DNA of 64,000 nt from positions 46,279 to 110,278 of the forward strand of contig NZ_JAKEIT010000003.1 in the NCBI RefSeq assembly GCF_021474685.1, read 5' to 3'. This document shows, in pieces, positions 1 to 10,120 of the stretch. Position 1 is the stretch's first letter, and each line of letters opens with the position of its first letter. The position numbers and the translations under genes were made by a program. This stretch comes from Tetragenococcus halophilus (lineage in GTDB: Bacteria > Bacillota > Bacilli > Lactobacillales > Enterococcaceae). The notes beneath the pieces are model-generated. The model was not told where the DNA came from and did no database searches. It saw only the letters and a program-made list of their open reading frames with translations.

Positions 1-165
1 ATCAACGCAAGAAGTTCTGGTGGTGTAAATGTTCAACGGATTATGGAAAAATTGGGTGGCGGTGGTCATTTCAGTAATGCTGCAACTCAAATTAAAGATG
101 AGTCGATGAAAGAAGTACAAAACAATTTAATTAATGAGTTAAAAAAATTAGATGACAAGGAGTGA
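1..165 (+). CDS. gdpP: C-terminal end of a GdpP-type c-di-AMP phosphodiesterase (partial)
   Basis: The first 54 codons are open from base 1 to a TGA at 163-165, so only the tail of the gene is present. The peptide contains [11 protein letters not shown], the glycine-rich motif of the DHHA1 domain that closes DHH phosphoesterases. In Firmicutes the DHH gene directly before rplI is gdpP (yybT), a membrane-bound enzyme that cleaves cyclic di-AMP. The assignment rests on this motif and on rplI following at once; the membrane, PAS, GGDEF and DHH parts lie outside the window. The rplI ribosome binding site lies inside the last codons, which suggests coupled translation. Confidence 0.85.
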   Translation: MNARSSGGVNVQRIMEKLGGGGHFSNAATQIKDESMKEVQNNLINELKKLDDKE

Positions 166-172
166 GAAAACG

Positions 173-625
173 ATGAAAGTTATTTTCTTACAAGATGTAA
201 AAGGAAAAGGAAAAAAAGGGGAAGTGAAAAATGTTCCCAATGGTTATGCGCAAAATTATTTAATAAAAAATAACTTAGCAAAAGAAGCAAACCAAAAGAA
301 TGTAGCTGCAATGCGTGGTAAAGAACAAGCGCAAGAAAAAGAAGAAGCTGAACAACTACAAGAAGCTCAAAAAATAAAAGATGATTTAGAAGATGAAAAA
401 ACAGTAGTAGAGCTTACAGCTAAAGCCGGTGAAGATGGTCGTCTTTTTGGTTCAGTCCCATCTAAACAAATTGCACAAGCTTTAAAGAGTCAATATAATA
501 TTAAAGTGGATAAAAGAAAAATTGAATTAAAAGACCCTATTCGCTCAATGGGTTATACAAACGTAGCAGTTAAGTTGCATCCTGAAGTAACAGGCACTAT
601 TAGGGTACATGTAGTCGAAGAATAA
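173..625 (+). CDS. rplI: 50S ribosomal protein L9
   Basis: A 150-residue protein beginning [19 protein letters not shown], the hallmark N-terminal RNA-binding lobe of bL9, followed by a charged helix (about residues 40-75) and a C-terminal lobe. L9 binds 23S rRNA near the L1 stalk. An upstream in-frame ATG at 152 would add seven residues not found in the family. AAGGAG at 157-162 lies 10 bases before the ATG at 173 and decides the start. The gene sits eight bases after the gdpP stop, the usual gdpP-rplI-dnaB order. Confidence 0.97.
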   Translation: MKVIFLQDVKGKGKKGEVKNVPNGYAQNYLIKNNLAKEANQKNVAAMRGKEQAQEKEEAEQLQEAQKIKDDLEDEKTVVELTAKAGEDGRLFGSVPSKQIAQALKSQYNIKVDKRKIELKDPIRSMGYTNVAVKLHPEVTGTIRVHVVEE

Positions 626-631
626 GAAGAG

Positions 632-668
632 GCAGGTCTGGAAATAAGCAGATCTGCTTTGCGTTTTT
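632..668 (+). terminator. Intrinsic terminator after rplI
   Basis: GCAGGTCTG (632-640) pairs with CAGATCTGC (649-657) with one G-U pair and is followed by a T-rich run. It separates the gdpP-rplI transcript from dnaB. Confidence 0.65.
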
Positions 669-717
669 AAAAGAATATTCGTATGTTTTTGAACGAAGGT
701 ATTTAGGAGAAAAGAAT

Positions 718-2088
718 ATGAACGAAGTTTGGCAAGATCGTATTCCACCACAAGATATAGAAGCGGAACAAGCTGTATTAGGTGCCATTTTTCTTGATTC
801 GGATGCGATTATTGAAGCAATGGAATTGCTAGATCCCAGCAGTTTTTATCGTAGGAGCCACCAAATTATTTTTCAATGTATGTATCAGCTTAATGAACGT
901 AATGAAGCGATTGATTTAATTACTTTAAAAGCTGAAATTGAAAAAACAAATAATTTAGAAGATGTTGGTGGCATCAGTTATTTAACCGAATTAAGTCAAG
1001 TTTCACCTACTTCATCAAGCGTCTCTTATTATGCTAAGATTGTTGATGATAAAGCAATCTTACGACAGTTGATTCAAACAGCCAATAAAATCGTAAGTAG
1101 TGGTTTTGAACAAAATGAAAATGTACAGGAAGTTGTAGAAGATGCAGAAAAAAGCATCATGGAAGTTTCTGAGAAAAGAAACAGCAATGGTTTCCAATCA
1201 ATTGCAGATGTTTTAAACCAAACTATCGAAAATATAGACGAATTGGCTCAAAATAATGAAGAAATCACTGGTTTACCTACGGGTTATCAAGCATTGGATA
1301 AAATGACGGCTGGTTTACAAAAAGATGAGCTATTGATTATTGCAGCTCGTCCTGCAGTAGGAAAAACCGCTTTTGCTTTAAATATTGCTCAAAATGTGGG
1401 CACAAAAACCGATAATACGGTAGCTATTTTTAGTTTGGAAATGGGTGCTGAATCGTTAGTTAGTCGGATGCTTTGTGCAGAAGGCTCCATTGATGCAAGT
1501 CACTTACGTACTGGACAATTGACAGATGAAGAATGGCGTAATTTGATCGTAGCAATGGGTAGCTTATCTAAAGCAAGTATTTATATCGATGACACGCCGG
1601 GAATCAAGGTTTCTGAGGTCCGTGCACGTTGTCGAAAATTAGCTCAAGAAAAAGGAAATCTGGGTTTGATTTTAATCGATTATCTGCAATTAATTGAGGG
1701 TTCAGGTAGAGAAAGCCGCCAACAAGAAGTATCGGAAATTTCTCGTCAATTAAAAAAATTAGCAAAAGAATTGAATGTTCCAGTTGTAGCTCTTTCACAA
1801 TTATCTCGTGGCGTGGAACAAAGACAAGATAAAAGACCGGTTTTAAGTGACATTCGTGAGTCAGGTTCGATTGAACAAGATGCTGATATTGTAGCCTTCT
1901 TATATCGTGATGATTATTATCAACGTGAAAATGATGAAGAGGAAGAAGAAGAAGAAGCAGGTAATGACAATGTAATTGAAGTTATTATTGAAAAGAATCG
2001 GAATGGTGCACGAGGGACTGTCGAGTTACTATTCATAAAAGAATATAACAAATTTTCTTCTCTTTCACCGCGAACAGCATTTGAGTGA
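718..2088 (+). CDS. dnaB: Replicative DNA helicase DnaB (DnaC in Bacillus naming)
   Basis: 456 residues, the normal length for the hexameric helicase that unwinds DNA at the replication fork. The N-terminal primase-binding domain starts IPPQDIEAEQAVLGAIF. The RecA-like motor domain holds Walker A ARPAVGKTAF near residue 210, LILIDYLQLI (Walker B) near 320 and the SQLSRGVEQR segment. The C-terminal part contains an acidic run (EEEEEEEAGN) in the linker where length varies between homologues. GGAGAAAAGAAT precedes the ATG. There is no internal intein. Confidence 0.97.
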   Translation: MNEVWQDRIPPQDIEAEQAVLGAIFLDSDAIIEAMELLDPSSFYRRSHQIIFQCMYQLNERNEAIDLITLKAEIEKTNNLEDVGGISYLTELSQVSPTSSSVSYYAKIVDDKAILRQLIQTANKIVSSGFEQNENVQEVVEDAEKSIMEVSEKRNSNGFQSIADVLNQTIENIDELAQNNEEITGLPTGYQALDKMTAGLQKDELLIIAARPAVGKTAFALNIAQNVGTKTDNTVAIFSLEMGAESLVSRMLCAEGSIDASHLRTGQLTDEEWRNLIVAMGSLSKASIYIDDTPGIKVSEVRARCRKLAQEKGNLGLILIDYLQLIEGSGRESRQQEVSEISRQLKKLAKELNVPVVALSQLSRGVEQRQDKRPVLSDIRESGSIEQDADIVAFLYRDDYYQRENDEEEEEEEAGNDNVIEVIIEKNRNGARGTVELLFIKEYNKFSSLSPRTAFE

Positions 2089-2125
2089 TCATCCACCTAT
2101 ACCAATTTATATACGTAAAGGATTA

Positions 2126-2168
2126 TAGTTGTAAGTTTTTTAATAAAAAGGCTTGCAACTATTTTTAT
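2126..2168 (+). terminator. Intrinsic terminator after dnaB
   Basis: TAGTTGTAAG pairs with CTTGCAACTA (one U-G pair) across an AT-rich loop, followed by TTTTTATT. Confidence 0.7.
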
Positions 2169-2177
2169 TAACTTGTA

Positions 2178-2193
2178 TTGTATTTATATACAA
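2178..2193. promoter_or_regulatory. Operator-like dyad upstream of fbp
   Basis: TTGTATTTATATACAA has 6-base arms, TTGTAT and ATACAA, in perfect inverted symmetry around TTAT. It lies 36 bases before the fbp start codon, after the dnaB terminator, where an operator would sit. The half-sites resemble those of the TreR-type operator near 34.9 kb, but the spacing is four bases longer. The binding protein is unknown. Confidence 0.35.
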
Positions 2194-2228
2194 CAATACC
2201 AATTTTACTTTTTGAGGAGCGTATATAA

Positions 2229-4151
2229 ATGTCAGAAGTAAACTATTATAGTTTGTTAAAGAAAAATTTTGAGAATAAAGAAAACGTAATTACTGAACTC
2301 ATCAATTTAGAAGCGATTTTACATTTACCTAAGGGAACTGAACATTTTGTTAGCGATGTACATGGTGAATATGATGCATTTGATCATGTATTGCGCAATG
2401 GTTCTGGAAGTGTTAAAGAAAAATTAGCCGAATGCTTAGATAAAAAAGCAGTGGATATTGATGAATTGGCTACTTTAATTTATTATCCAGAAGAAAAAAT
2501 TAAGTTAGAAAAAGAAAGAAAGACACAAGAAGAATTAAAAAAATGGTACGCGCAGCAAATTCAATTATTGATCATTGTCGTTAATTATACTAGTCGTAAA
2601 TATACTCGCTCAAAAGTCCATAAAGCATTACCTTCTCGTTTTAGCTATGTCATTGAGGAATTACTGACAGAAAAACAACAAGAAAGTGATAAACAAGCTT
2701 ATATTCAAGCGATTATAGATAATATTATTCAGCTAAGGCAAGCTGCCCCTTTAATAAGTGCTTTATGTTATGTCATTCAACGTTTTGTTGTAGATCATTT
2801 ACATGTTGTGGGAGATGTTTATGACCGAGGGCCAGCACCAGACATGATTATGGAACGTTTAATTCATTATCATTCAGTGGATATTCAATGGGGAAATCAT
2901 GATATTATTTGGTTGGCAAGTATGGCCGGTTCACCACTTGCTCTTATTAATGTTTTACGTATTTGTGCAAGATATGGAAACTTAGCAATTATCGAGGATC
3001 GTTATGGGGTTAATTTACGGCCTTTAGTAGAGTATAGTCATAAATATTATCCAGCACTAGATAAGTTTTCCCCTAAATTGGAGGATGAAACAGATTTTTC
3101 TGCTGCTGAAAAAGATAGTCTGAATAAAATTCAGCAAGCAACAGCTATACTACAGTTTAAATTAGAAGGTCAGTTGATCAAACGTCGTCCTGAATTTCTC
3201 ATGGATGAAAGAAGTATGCTAGATTTTATTAATTATAGTAACTCAACAATAAGTCTTCACGGTAAAATTTATTCATTAGTTGATTTCACCGGGCCTACAA
3301 TTGATCCAGATCATCCTTGTGAGTTGACAAAGGAAGAAGAAGAGCTAGTAAAAAATTTGTTACTATCATTTCAAAACTCTGAACCTTTACGACGTCATAT
3401 GGATTTTTTGATGGAAAAAGGGAATATGTATTTATGTTATAATGGGAATTTATTACTTCACGGTTGTATCCCGCTTCATCAAAATGGGGATTTTAAATCA
3501 CTGCGAATTGGACAAACACATTATTCTGGTAAAAGTCTATTGGATTTTTTTGAAGCACAAATCCGATATAGCTATGCACATCCGGAGCTTTCTGATGATT
3601 TTTCGACTGATTTGTTATGGTACTTATGGACAGGAGAGTGTTCTTCTTTATTTGGTAAAAAAGTTATGGCAACTTTTGAACGTTATTATATTGAAGACAA
3701 ACAAACCCATCATGAAGAAAAAAATGCCTATTATCGGTTAAGAAATCAAGAAGCAGTCTGCCAGGAGATACTAAAAGACTTTGGTTTGCCGATAACAGGA
3801 CATATTATTAACGGACATACGCCAGTAAAAGCAAATCAGGGAGAAAATCCGATTAAAGCGAACGGACGAATGCTAGTCATTGATGGTGGTTTTGCTAAAA
3901 GCTATCAGAAAGAAACTGGCTTAGCCGGTTATACACTATTATCAAATAGTTATGGACTGCAATTGGTAGCACACCAACCATTTTCTTCGGTAAAAGAATC
4001 TGTTGAACAACAAAAAGATATTCTATCAACAAAAAGGTTAGTAGAACGCGTCGAAAATCGTACAAGGGTATCACAAACAAATATTGGTAAGAAATTGATG
4101 CAAGAAAAAAAGGCCCTTGAAACATTATACGAAAACTATGATTTTTATTAA
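2229..4151 (+). CDS. fbp: Fructose-1,6-bisphosphatase, class III
   Basis: 640 residues, typical of the large Firmicutes class III enzyme that removes the C1 phosphate of fructose-1,6-bisphosphate in gluconeogenesis. The metallophosphatase motifs are visible: SDVHGEYDAF near residue 40, GDVYDRGP near 193, GNHD near 221, and INGHTPVK with the following VIDGGFAK near 520-555. The start is preceded by GAGGAG with normal spacing. It stands alone between terminators, between dnaB and purA; I recall these two as adjacent in Enterococcus faecalis. A dyad at 2178-2193 is a possible operator. Confidence 0.95.
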   Translation: MSEVNYYSLLKKNFENKENVITELINLEAILHLPKGTEHFVSDVHGEYDAFDHVLRNGSGSVKEKLAECLDKKAVDIDELATLIYYPEEKIKLEKERKTQEELKKWYAQQIQLLIIVVNYTSRKYTRSKVHKALPSRFSYVIEELLTEKQQESDKQAYIQAIIDNIIQLRQAAPLISALCYVIQRFVVDHLHVVGDVYDRGPAPDMIMERLIHYHSVDIQWGNHDIIWLASMAGSPLALINVLRICARYGNLAIIEDRYGVNLRPLVEYSHKYYPALDKFSPKLEDETDFSAAEKDSLNKIQQATAILQFKLEGQLIKRRPEFLMDERSMLDFINYSNSTISLHGKIYSLVDFTGPTIDPDHPCELTKEEEELVKNLLLSFQNSEPLRRHMDFLMEKGNMYLCYNGNLLLHGCIPLHQNGDFKSLRIGQTHYSGKSLLDFFEAQIRYSYAHPELSDDFSTDLLWYLWTGECSSLFGKKVMATFERYYIEDKQTHHEEKNAYYRLRNQEAVCQEILKDFGLPITGHIINGHTPVKANQGENPIKANGRMLVIDGGFAKSYQKETGLAGYTLLSNSYGLQLVAHQPFSSVKESVEQQKDILSTKRLVERVENRTRVSQTNIGKKLMQEKKALETLYENYDFY

Positions 4152-4165
4152 AATCATAGTTTTTT
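4132..4165 (+). terminator. Intrinsic terminator overlapping the fbp stop codon
   Basis: AAAACTATGAT and its complement ATCATAGTTTT surround the fbp stop codon (TAA at 4149-4151) and run into a T-tract. The hairpin includes the last codons of fbp. Confidence 0.8.
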
Positions 4166-4302
4166 TCGTTTTTTATGAGATATTTTAATTATTTTTTTAT
4201 TAACGTTCGTTTTTTGGCTAATGATAAAAGTTTTAAAAGATAAATATTCGATTTTTTCATTGTAATAATAGTGGGAAGTTGATACAATAATTCAGGAATG
4301 AA

Positions 4303-4343
4303 AAACAGTAGTCGTTAAGTTAGGCCGTTGCTGTTTATTTTTT
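4303..4343 (+). terminator. Possible attenuator in the purA leader
   Basis: AAACAGTAGT (4303-4312) can pair with GTTGCTGTTT (4327-4336) using several G-U pairs, followed by ATTTTTT. It lies between the fbp terminator and purA, so it would stop a transcript that has not yet reached any gene. Two weak PurBox-like CGAA motifs (minus strand, around 4204-4214 and 4245-4256) lie upstream. The stem is weak because of its wobble pairs. Confidence 0.35.
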
Positions 4344-4352
4344 GTTTACTAA

Positions 4353-5672
<1,320 letters not shown>

Positions 5673-5680
5673 AATAACTT

Positions 5681-5715
5681 AAAAAAACATCAGAGAAAAT
5701 TTCTGATGTTTTTTT
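5681..5715 (+). terminator. Intrinsic terminator after purA
   Basis: AAAAACATCAGA and TCTGATGTTTTT form a perfect stem followed by a T-run. Confidence 0.88.
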
Positions 5716-5790
5716 ATAAACGTAAAAAGCTTAATTTATTTGAGAATATAAGGTATAATAAAGAAAAGCTAACGCCAAAGGAGCGAGAAT

Positions 5791-6660
5791 ATGTTTCAAA
5801 TTATAACAGATGCCTGCTGCGATCTATCGGCAGACTTGTTAGATAAGAATAAAATTGCTTATATACCTATGTTTGTTGAGTTAGAGGGGAAAGAATATAC
5901 TGATGATCTTGGAAGAACTTTTGATAATTCATGGTTTTTAGATCAATTAAAAGAAAATAAACACCCAAAAACCACACAAATCAATGTTGGCAGGTATATG
6001 GACTTTTTTAGACCTTATGCTCAAAAAGGGATATCTATTTTATACGTCGGCTTTTCATCAGGCTTAAGCGGTTCTTATGAAAGCAGTCTAAATGCAATTG
6101 AGTTATTAAAAGAGGAATACCCTGATTTTACGGCCACTAGCTTTGATACAAAAACTGCTAGTTTGGGTCTGGGTATGTTGGTAATGGAAGCAGCTCGTTT
6201 ACAAAAAGAGGGTAAGACCTTAGAAGAGACTGTTCAATGGCTAGGTATATGCAAAGAGCATTTGCGTTCCTGGTTTACTGTTGATGATTTGAAACATTTG
6301 GTACATGGCGGTAGAGTAACCAAAGCACAAGCAGCGATCGGTGGTTTGTTAAATATTAAACCCATTCTTAATGTGGATGAAAAAGGTCAGTTACAAAGTG
6401 TTGATAAAGTGCATGGACGTAAAAAAGCTTTGCAGAGAATGATAGATGAAACAATTGAAGACCTGGATTTATCTATAATTAACCATTTTTATATTGCTTA
6501 CAGTGGTGATGAGAAAGCCTTAGAAAAAGTTAGTAAACAGTTAAAACAACACTACCCAGAAACGCCAATTATATGCTATCCCTTAGGTCCTACGATCGCT
6601 AGTCATACAGGTTATGGTTGTATAGCATTATTTTCAACGGGAAAAACAAAAAGATTTTAA
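5791..6660 (+). CDS. DegV/FakB family fatty-acid-binding protein
   Basis: 289 residues with the DegV fold. Visible hallmarks are the N-terminal TDACCDLS (the usual form is TDS.CDL), the TTQINVG segment near residue 65, SSGLSGSYES near 90 and the fatty-acid pocket region with VDDLKHLVHGGRV near 165. FakB proteins hold an acyl chain while FakA phosphorylates it for phospholipid synthesis; no fakA is nearby, so which role this copy has is open. A TATAAT at 5754-5759 lies upstream, and a shared terminator separates it from the converging ABC-F gene. Confidence 0.88.
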   Translation: MFQIITDACCDLSADLLDKNKIAYIPMFVELEGKEYTDDLGRTFDNSWFLDQLKENKHPKTTQINVGRYMDFFRPYAQKGISILYVGFSSGLSGSYESSLNAIELLKEEYPDFTATSFDTKTASLGLGMLVMEAARLQKEGKTLEETVQWLGICKEHLRSWFTVDDLKHLVHGGRVTKAQAAIGGLLNIKPILNVDEKGQLQSVDKVHGRKKALQRMIDETIEDLDLSIINHFYIAYSGDEKALEKVSKQLKQHYPETPIICYPLGPTIASHTGYGCIALFSTGKTKRF

Positions 6661-6694
6661 AAAACAAGCCTCTCCAATTGAAGGGGCTTGTTTT
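6661..6694. terminator. Bidirectional terminator between the degV-like gene and the ABC-F gene
   Basis: AAAACAAGCC and GGCTTGTTTT form the stem, with inner CTC/GGG partial pairing. A- and T-runs on both sides allow use from either direction. Confidence 0.85.
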
Positions 6695-6709
6695 ACTTTT
6701 ATCGTATAA

Positions 6710-8332
6710 TTAAGCATACAGTTGGTCCACACGTTCTTGTACGGCCTCATTTTCTAAGAATTCATCGTAAGTAGTATCCATACGATCAACGACACCTTGA
6801 TCTGAAACTACAATGACACGATTCGCTAATGTTTGTATAAATTCATGGTCGTGGGAAGTAAAAAGCAATGAACCTTTAAAGTCCATTAAACCGTTATTTA
6901 ATGCTGTGATCGATTCTAGATCTAAATGGTTTGTCGGGTCGTCTAAAAGTAATACATTAGCTTTAGTCAGCATAAGTTTAGATAATAGACAACGAACTTT
7001 TTCACCCCCAGAAAGGACATTAACTTTCTTATTGACTTCTTCACCAGAAAATAACATTCTTCCTAAGAAGCTTCGTAAAAAGGTATTATCATCTTCTTCT
7101 TTGTCCGCATATTGACGTAACCATTCTAAAATAGTTAGGTTGCTATCAAATTCATTACTAGCATCTTTTGGCATATAAGCTTGGCTTGTGGTAACGCCCC
7201 AACGCACAGTACCTGTATCAGGTTTAGTATATCCAGTAATGACATTTAATAAAGTGGTAGTCGCAATGTCATCTTTAGCGATAAAAGCAACTTTATCATT
7301 TTTATTTAACGTAAAGGAAATGTTGTCTAAAATTTTCTTGCCATCAATTGTGACACTAACATTTTCTACTTGTAATAAGTCATTACCAATTTCACGTTCG
7401 GGTTTAAAACTTATAAAAGGATAACGACGAGAAGAAGGCTGGATATCATCTAAAGTAATTTTATCCAACATTTTCTTACGTGAAGTTGCTTGTTTTGATT
7501 TTGAAGCATTTGCACTAAAACGAGCAATAAATTCTTGTAATTCTTTGATCTGTTCTTCTTTTTTAGCATTGGCTTGCTGTTGTAATTTTGTAGCTAATTG
7601 GCTGGATTCTAACCAAAAATCATAGTTACCAACGTACAATTTAATTTTTCCATAATCTAAATCTGCCATATGTGTACATACTTTATTTAAAAAGTGACGA
7701 TCATGAGATACGACAATTACAGTATTTTCAAAGTTAATCAAAAATTCTTCTAACCAATTGATTGATGGAATATCTAAACCATTTGTCGGCTCGTCAAGCA
7801 GTAAGACATCCGGTTTACCAAATAGTGCTTGAGCTAGTAATACTTTTACTTTTTGCCCTTCAGTTAATTCACTCATCTGAACTTGATGCAATGCATCAGG
7901 GATATTTAATCCTTGTAAAAGGACAGCTGCTTCTGATTCAGCTTCCCATCCGTTTAATTCGGCAAACTCCGTTTCTAATTCTGCGGCGTGTATACCATCT
8001 TCATCTGTGAAATCTTCTTTCATATACACTGCGTCTTTTTCTTTCATTACATCATATAAACGTTTATGTCCCATGATAACAGTTTCGATCACCGGAAACT
8101 GTTCGTAATCAAAGTGATTTTGTTTTAGTACAGCCATCCGTTCATCAGGGCCCATGCTAACAGTACCTGTGGACGGTTCGATTTCTCCTGATAAAATCTT
8201 TAAGAAAGTAGACTTACCGGCGCCATTAGCACCGATTAAGCCGTAGCAGTTTTCAGGAGTAAATTTTAAATTCACGTCATCAAAAAGTTTGCGACCGGAA
8301 AAGTGCAAACTTACATTATTTACAGTAATCAA
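6710..8332 (-). CDS. ABC-F family ATPase (YkpA/YbiT-like)
   Basis: 540 residues with two ABC ATPase domains in one chain and no membrane segments, the layout of ABC-F proteins that act on the ribosome. Domain 1 has Walker A GANGAGKST near residue 35, signature LTEGQK and LLLDEPTNGLDI near 180. A charged linker follows (about 240-300, rich in K and Q). In domain 2 the P-loop position reads IAKDDIATTT instead of a normal GxxGxGK[ST], while the signature LSGGEKVR and LLLDDPTNHLDL are intact. Degenerate second P-loops are, as I recall, normal in the YkpA/YbiT group. No resistance role can be read from the sequence. Confidence 0.9.
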   Translation of the reverse strand: MITVNNVSLHFSGRKLFDDVNLKFTPENCYGLIGANGAGKSTFLKILSGEIEPSTGTVSMGPDERMAVLKQNHFDYEQFPVIETVIMGHKRLYDVMKEKDAVYMKEDFTDEDGIHAAELETEFAELNGWEAESEAAVLLQGLNIPDALHQVQMSELTEGQKVKVLLAQALFGKPDVLLLDEPTNGLDIPSINWLEEFLINFENTVIVVSHDRHFLNKVCTHMADLDYGKIKLYVGNYDFWLESSQLATKLQQQANAKKEEQIKELQEFIARFSANASKSKQATSRKKMLDKITLDDIQPSSRRYPFISFKPEREIGNDLLQVENVSVTIDGKKILDNISFTLNKNDKVAFIAKDDIATTTLLNVITGYTKPDTGTVRWGVTTSQAYMPKDASNEFDSNLTILEWLRQYADKEEDDNTFLRSFLGRMLFSGEEVNKKVNVLSGGEKVRCLLSKLMLTKANVLLLDDPTNHLDLESITALNNGLMDFKGSLLFTSHDHEFIQTLANRVIVVSDQGVVDRMDTTYDEFLENEAVQERVDQLYA

Positions 8333-8456
8333 TAAATTTCCTCGCTTTTTTCGTATTGGCCATTGTGGTCCTCAAGCTATTATAGCGATGAAACTGAAGT
8401 GTTTCAAGTCTGTGAGATAGATATAACGATTTTACAGCTAGTCTTAATACCTTATT

Positions 8457-8487
8457 AAAAAAGAACGAACAATTTAATTGTTCGTTC
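8457..8487 (-). terminator. Terminator for the small membrane protein gene
   Basis: GAACGAACAATT and AATTGTTCGTTC form a 12-base perfect inverted repeat. On the minus strand it ends in TTTTTT just after the stop of the gene at 8494-8691. Confidence 0.8.
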
Positions 8488-8493
8488 CATTTA

Positions 8494-8691
8494 TTATCTT
8501 CTTGGTCTTTTCCCTCTCTTATTTGTTAACCAGTAAATGACACCGCCAATGATTAATAACGGAATACCAAATTTAAAAACAAGATATAAAACGCCTGTAG
8601 CTAGGGATAAGAGTATTTTCAGTACTAAGCTGGCTAAGACCAATCCGCCAATAATGATTAGAATATTTAAGAAATTCGAACGGCTTTTCAT
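8494..8691 (-). CDS. Small membrane protein of unknown function
   Basis: 65 residues: a short basic start (MKSRSN), two hydrophobic stretches (about residues 8-36 and 39-55) and a very basic tail ending KRGKRPRR. This predicts a two-helix inner-membrane protein with the positive tail in the cytoplasm. The minus-strand AGGAGGGACATATT before the ATG is a strong ribosome binding site, and a dedicated terminator follows, both of which argue that it is real. I do not recognise a family. Confidence 0.7.
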   Translation of the reverse strand: MKSRSNFLNILIIIGGLVLASLVLKILLSLATGVLYLVFKFGIPLLIIGGVIYWLTNKRGKRPRR

Positions 8692-8797
8692 AATATGTCC
8701 CTCCTATTTTTCATATTAAGAATAGCAAAATTTTTCTAGATTTACATCCGCCTCAAGCAGTAATTTTTTTGAAAAACTAATTAAGGAGAAACGATAT

Positions 8798-8851
8798 ATG
8801 AATATCAATTTAAAAAATATACCTATTCATAAGTTTATTATATCGTTTTAA
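8798..8851 (+). CDS. Possible 17-residue peptide ORF inside a hairpin
   Basis: ATG at 8798 is preceded by TTAAGGAG (8781-8788) at nine bases and opens a 17-codon frame, MNINLKNIPIHKFIISF, ending at TAA. The frame almost exactly fills an inverted repeat: AAACGATATA (8789-8798) with TATATCGTTT (8839-8848), plus inner arms ATGAATA (8798-8804) and TATTCAT (8824-8830). No plus-strand promoter is obvious. It may be a leader peptide or chance. Confidence 0.25.
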   Translation: MNINLKNIPIHKFIISF

Positions 8852-8857
8852 ACTTGA

Positions 8858-8873
8858 CGTTTCACGTGAAACT
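8858..8873. other. parS: parS site (ParB/Spo0J binding site)
   Basis: CGTTTCACGTGAAACT matches the Firmicutes parS consensus TGTTTCACGTGAAACA at 14 of 16 bases, including the whole inner 14-base palindrome. It lies at the 3' end of proA, touching only its stop codon. ParB loads here to organise and segregate the origin region. The window carries genes normally close to oriC, which fits. Confidence 0.85.
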
Positions 8874-10120
8874 TACGCTCTAGTCTGACCATCGCCGTAA
8901 ATAATATATTTTATACTTGTTAAGGCTTCTAATCCCATAGGACCTCTTGCATGTAATTTTTGTGTAGAAATACCGATTTCCGCGCCAAATCCAAAAACGA
9001 AACCGTCAGTAAAACGAGTAGAAGCATTAACATAGACTGCTGCTGCGTCCACTTCGTTTAAGAACTTTTGCGCAGTAAAATAATTATCGGTTACGATAGC
9101 TTCTGAGTGTTTTGTATTGTATCGATTGATATGGGAAATAGCTTCCTCAGCAGAGTCCACTACCTTTATAGCTAAGATATAATCTAGAAATTCGGTGGAC
9201 CAGTCTTCTTCTGTTGCTAAAGTTGCAGAAGGAAGGTAATCACTAGCGATTTCATCTGCTCGTAGTTCAATACCAAGTTCTATTAAGCGTTCTTCTATTG
9301 CTGGTAAAAAGAAAGCAGCCACTTCTTTATGAATCAACAGCGTTTCACATGCATTACAAACAGAAGGTCGCTGTGCTTTGGCATTGGCTACGATATCTGT
9401 AGCCATATTTAGTTGGGCGTCTTTATCAATGTAAATATGATTATTACCTGTACCTGTTTCAATAACGGGTACCTTTGCATTTTCTTTAACATGTTTGATT
9501 AAACCTTCTCCGCCTCTAGGAATCAAGACGTCTAGAAAATCAGTTAATTGCATCATTTCATTAGCCGTTTCATGAGTTGTATCATCGATAAATTGAATTG
9601 CGTGAGAAGAGAATTGATTTTCTTCTAGTGCTTCTTGTAAGATACTGACTAGTAATTGGTTAGAATAAAAACTTTCTTTGCCACCTCGTAAAATAACGGC
9701 GTTACCCGACTTAAAACATAAACTAGCTGCATCAGTTGTTACGTTAGGACGTGATTCATAGATAATGCCAATAACGCCAATAGGCACTTGTTTTTGTCCA
9801 ATTGTCAAACCTTCTTCGTTTTTCCACATATGCTTAATAGTGCCGACGGGATCGTTTAGTTGAATGACCTGACGTATGCCTTCAGCCATCGCTTCAATTC
9901 GTTCTTCTGATAGTTTTAGGCGATCTTTCATTACTTCTTTTATCCCATTTTCGTCTGCTTGTTCAAGATCTTTTTGATTGGCTTGTAAAATTTCTTCTGT
10001 GTTATTTTCGATAGCAAAAGCCATCTTTTCTAAAAGTTGATTTTTTTCTTTTGTATCCAAAAGAGCTAATTGCGTAGCTGCTTCTTTTGCTTGTTGTCCT
10101 AGTGTTTGTAAATCTGTCAA
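8873..10120 (-). CDS. proA: Gamma-glutamyl phosphate reductase
   Basis: 415 residues, full length. It reduces gamma-glutamyl phosphate to glutamate semialdehyde with NADPH, the second step of proline synthesis. The aldehyde-dehydrogenase fold shows [14 protein letters not shown] near residue 115, [11 protein letters not shown] near 140 and the catalytic cysteine in [12 protein letters not shown] near 255. It overlaps proB by four bases (ATGA), so the two are translationally coupled. Its end abuts the parS site. Confidence 0.96.
   Translation of the reverse strand: MTDLQTLGQQAKEAATQLALLDTKEKNQLLEKMAFAIENNTEEILQANQKDLEQADENGIKEVMKDRLKLSEERIEAMAEGIRQVIQLNDPVGTIKHMWKNEEGLTIGQKQVPIGVIGIIYESRPNVTTDAASLCFKSGNAVILRGGKESFYSNQLLVSILQEALEENQFSSHAIQFIDDTTHETANEMMQLTDFLDVLIPRGGEGLIKHVKENAKVPVIETGTGNNHIYIDKDAQLNMATDIVANAKAQRPSVCNACETLLIHKEVAAFFLPAIEERLIELGIELRADEIASDYLPSATLATEEDWSTEFLDYILAIKVVDSAEEAISHINRYNTKHSEAIVTDNYFTAQKFLNEVDAAAVYVNASTRFTDGFVFGFGAEIGISTQKLHARGPMGLEALTSIKYIIYGDGQTRA

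Noticed and set aside
152..172. Longer N-terminus for L9 from the ATG at 152
   Set aside because: It would include the Shine-Dalgarno in coding sequence and add residues absent from the family.
1930..1975. Acidic run in DnaB (seven consecutive Glu) as a repeat expansion or insertion
   Set aside because: It lies in a loop of variable length and the frame and motifs around it are normal.
3442..3741. 99-codon frame inside fbp in another phase
   Set aside because: It is a shadow of the well-conserved fbp frame with no initiation signal.
7250..7330. ABC-F protein has a degenerate second Walker A
   Set aside because: As I recall this is normal in the YkpA/YbiT group; the signature and Walker B motifs are intact.
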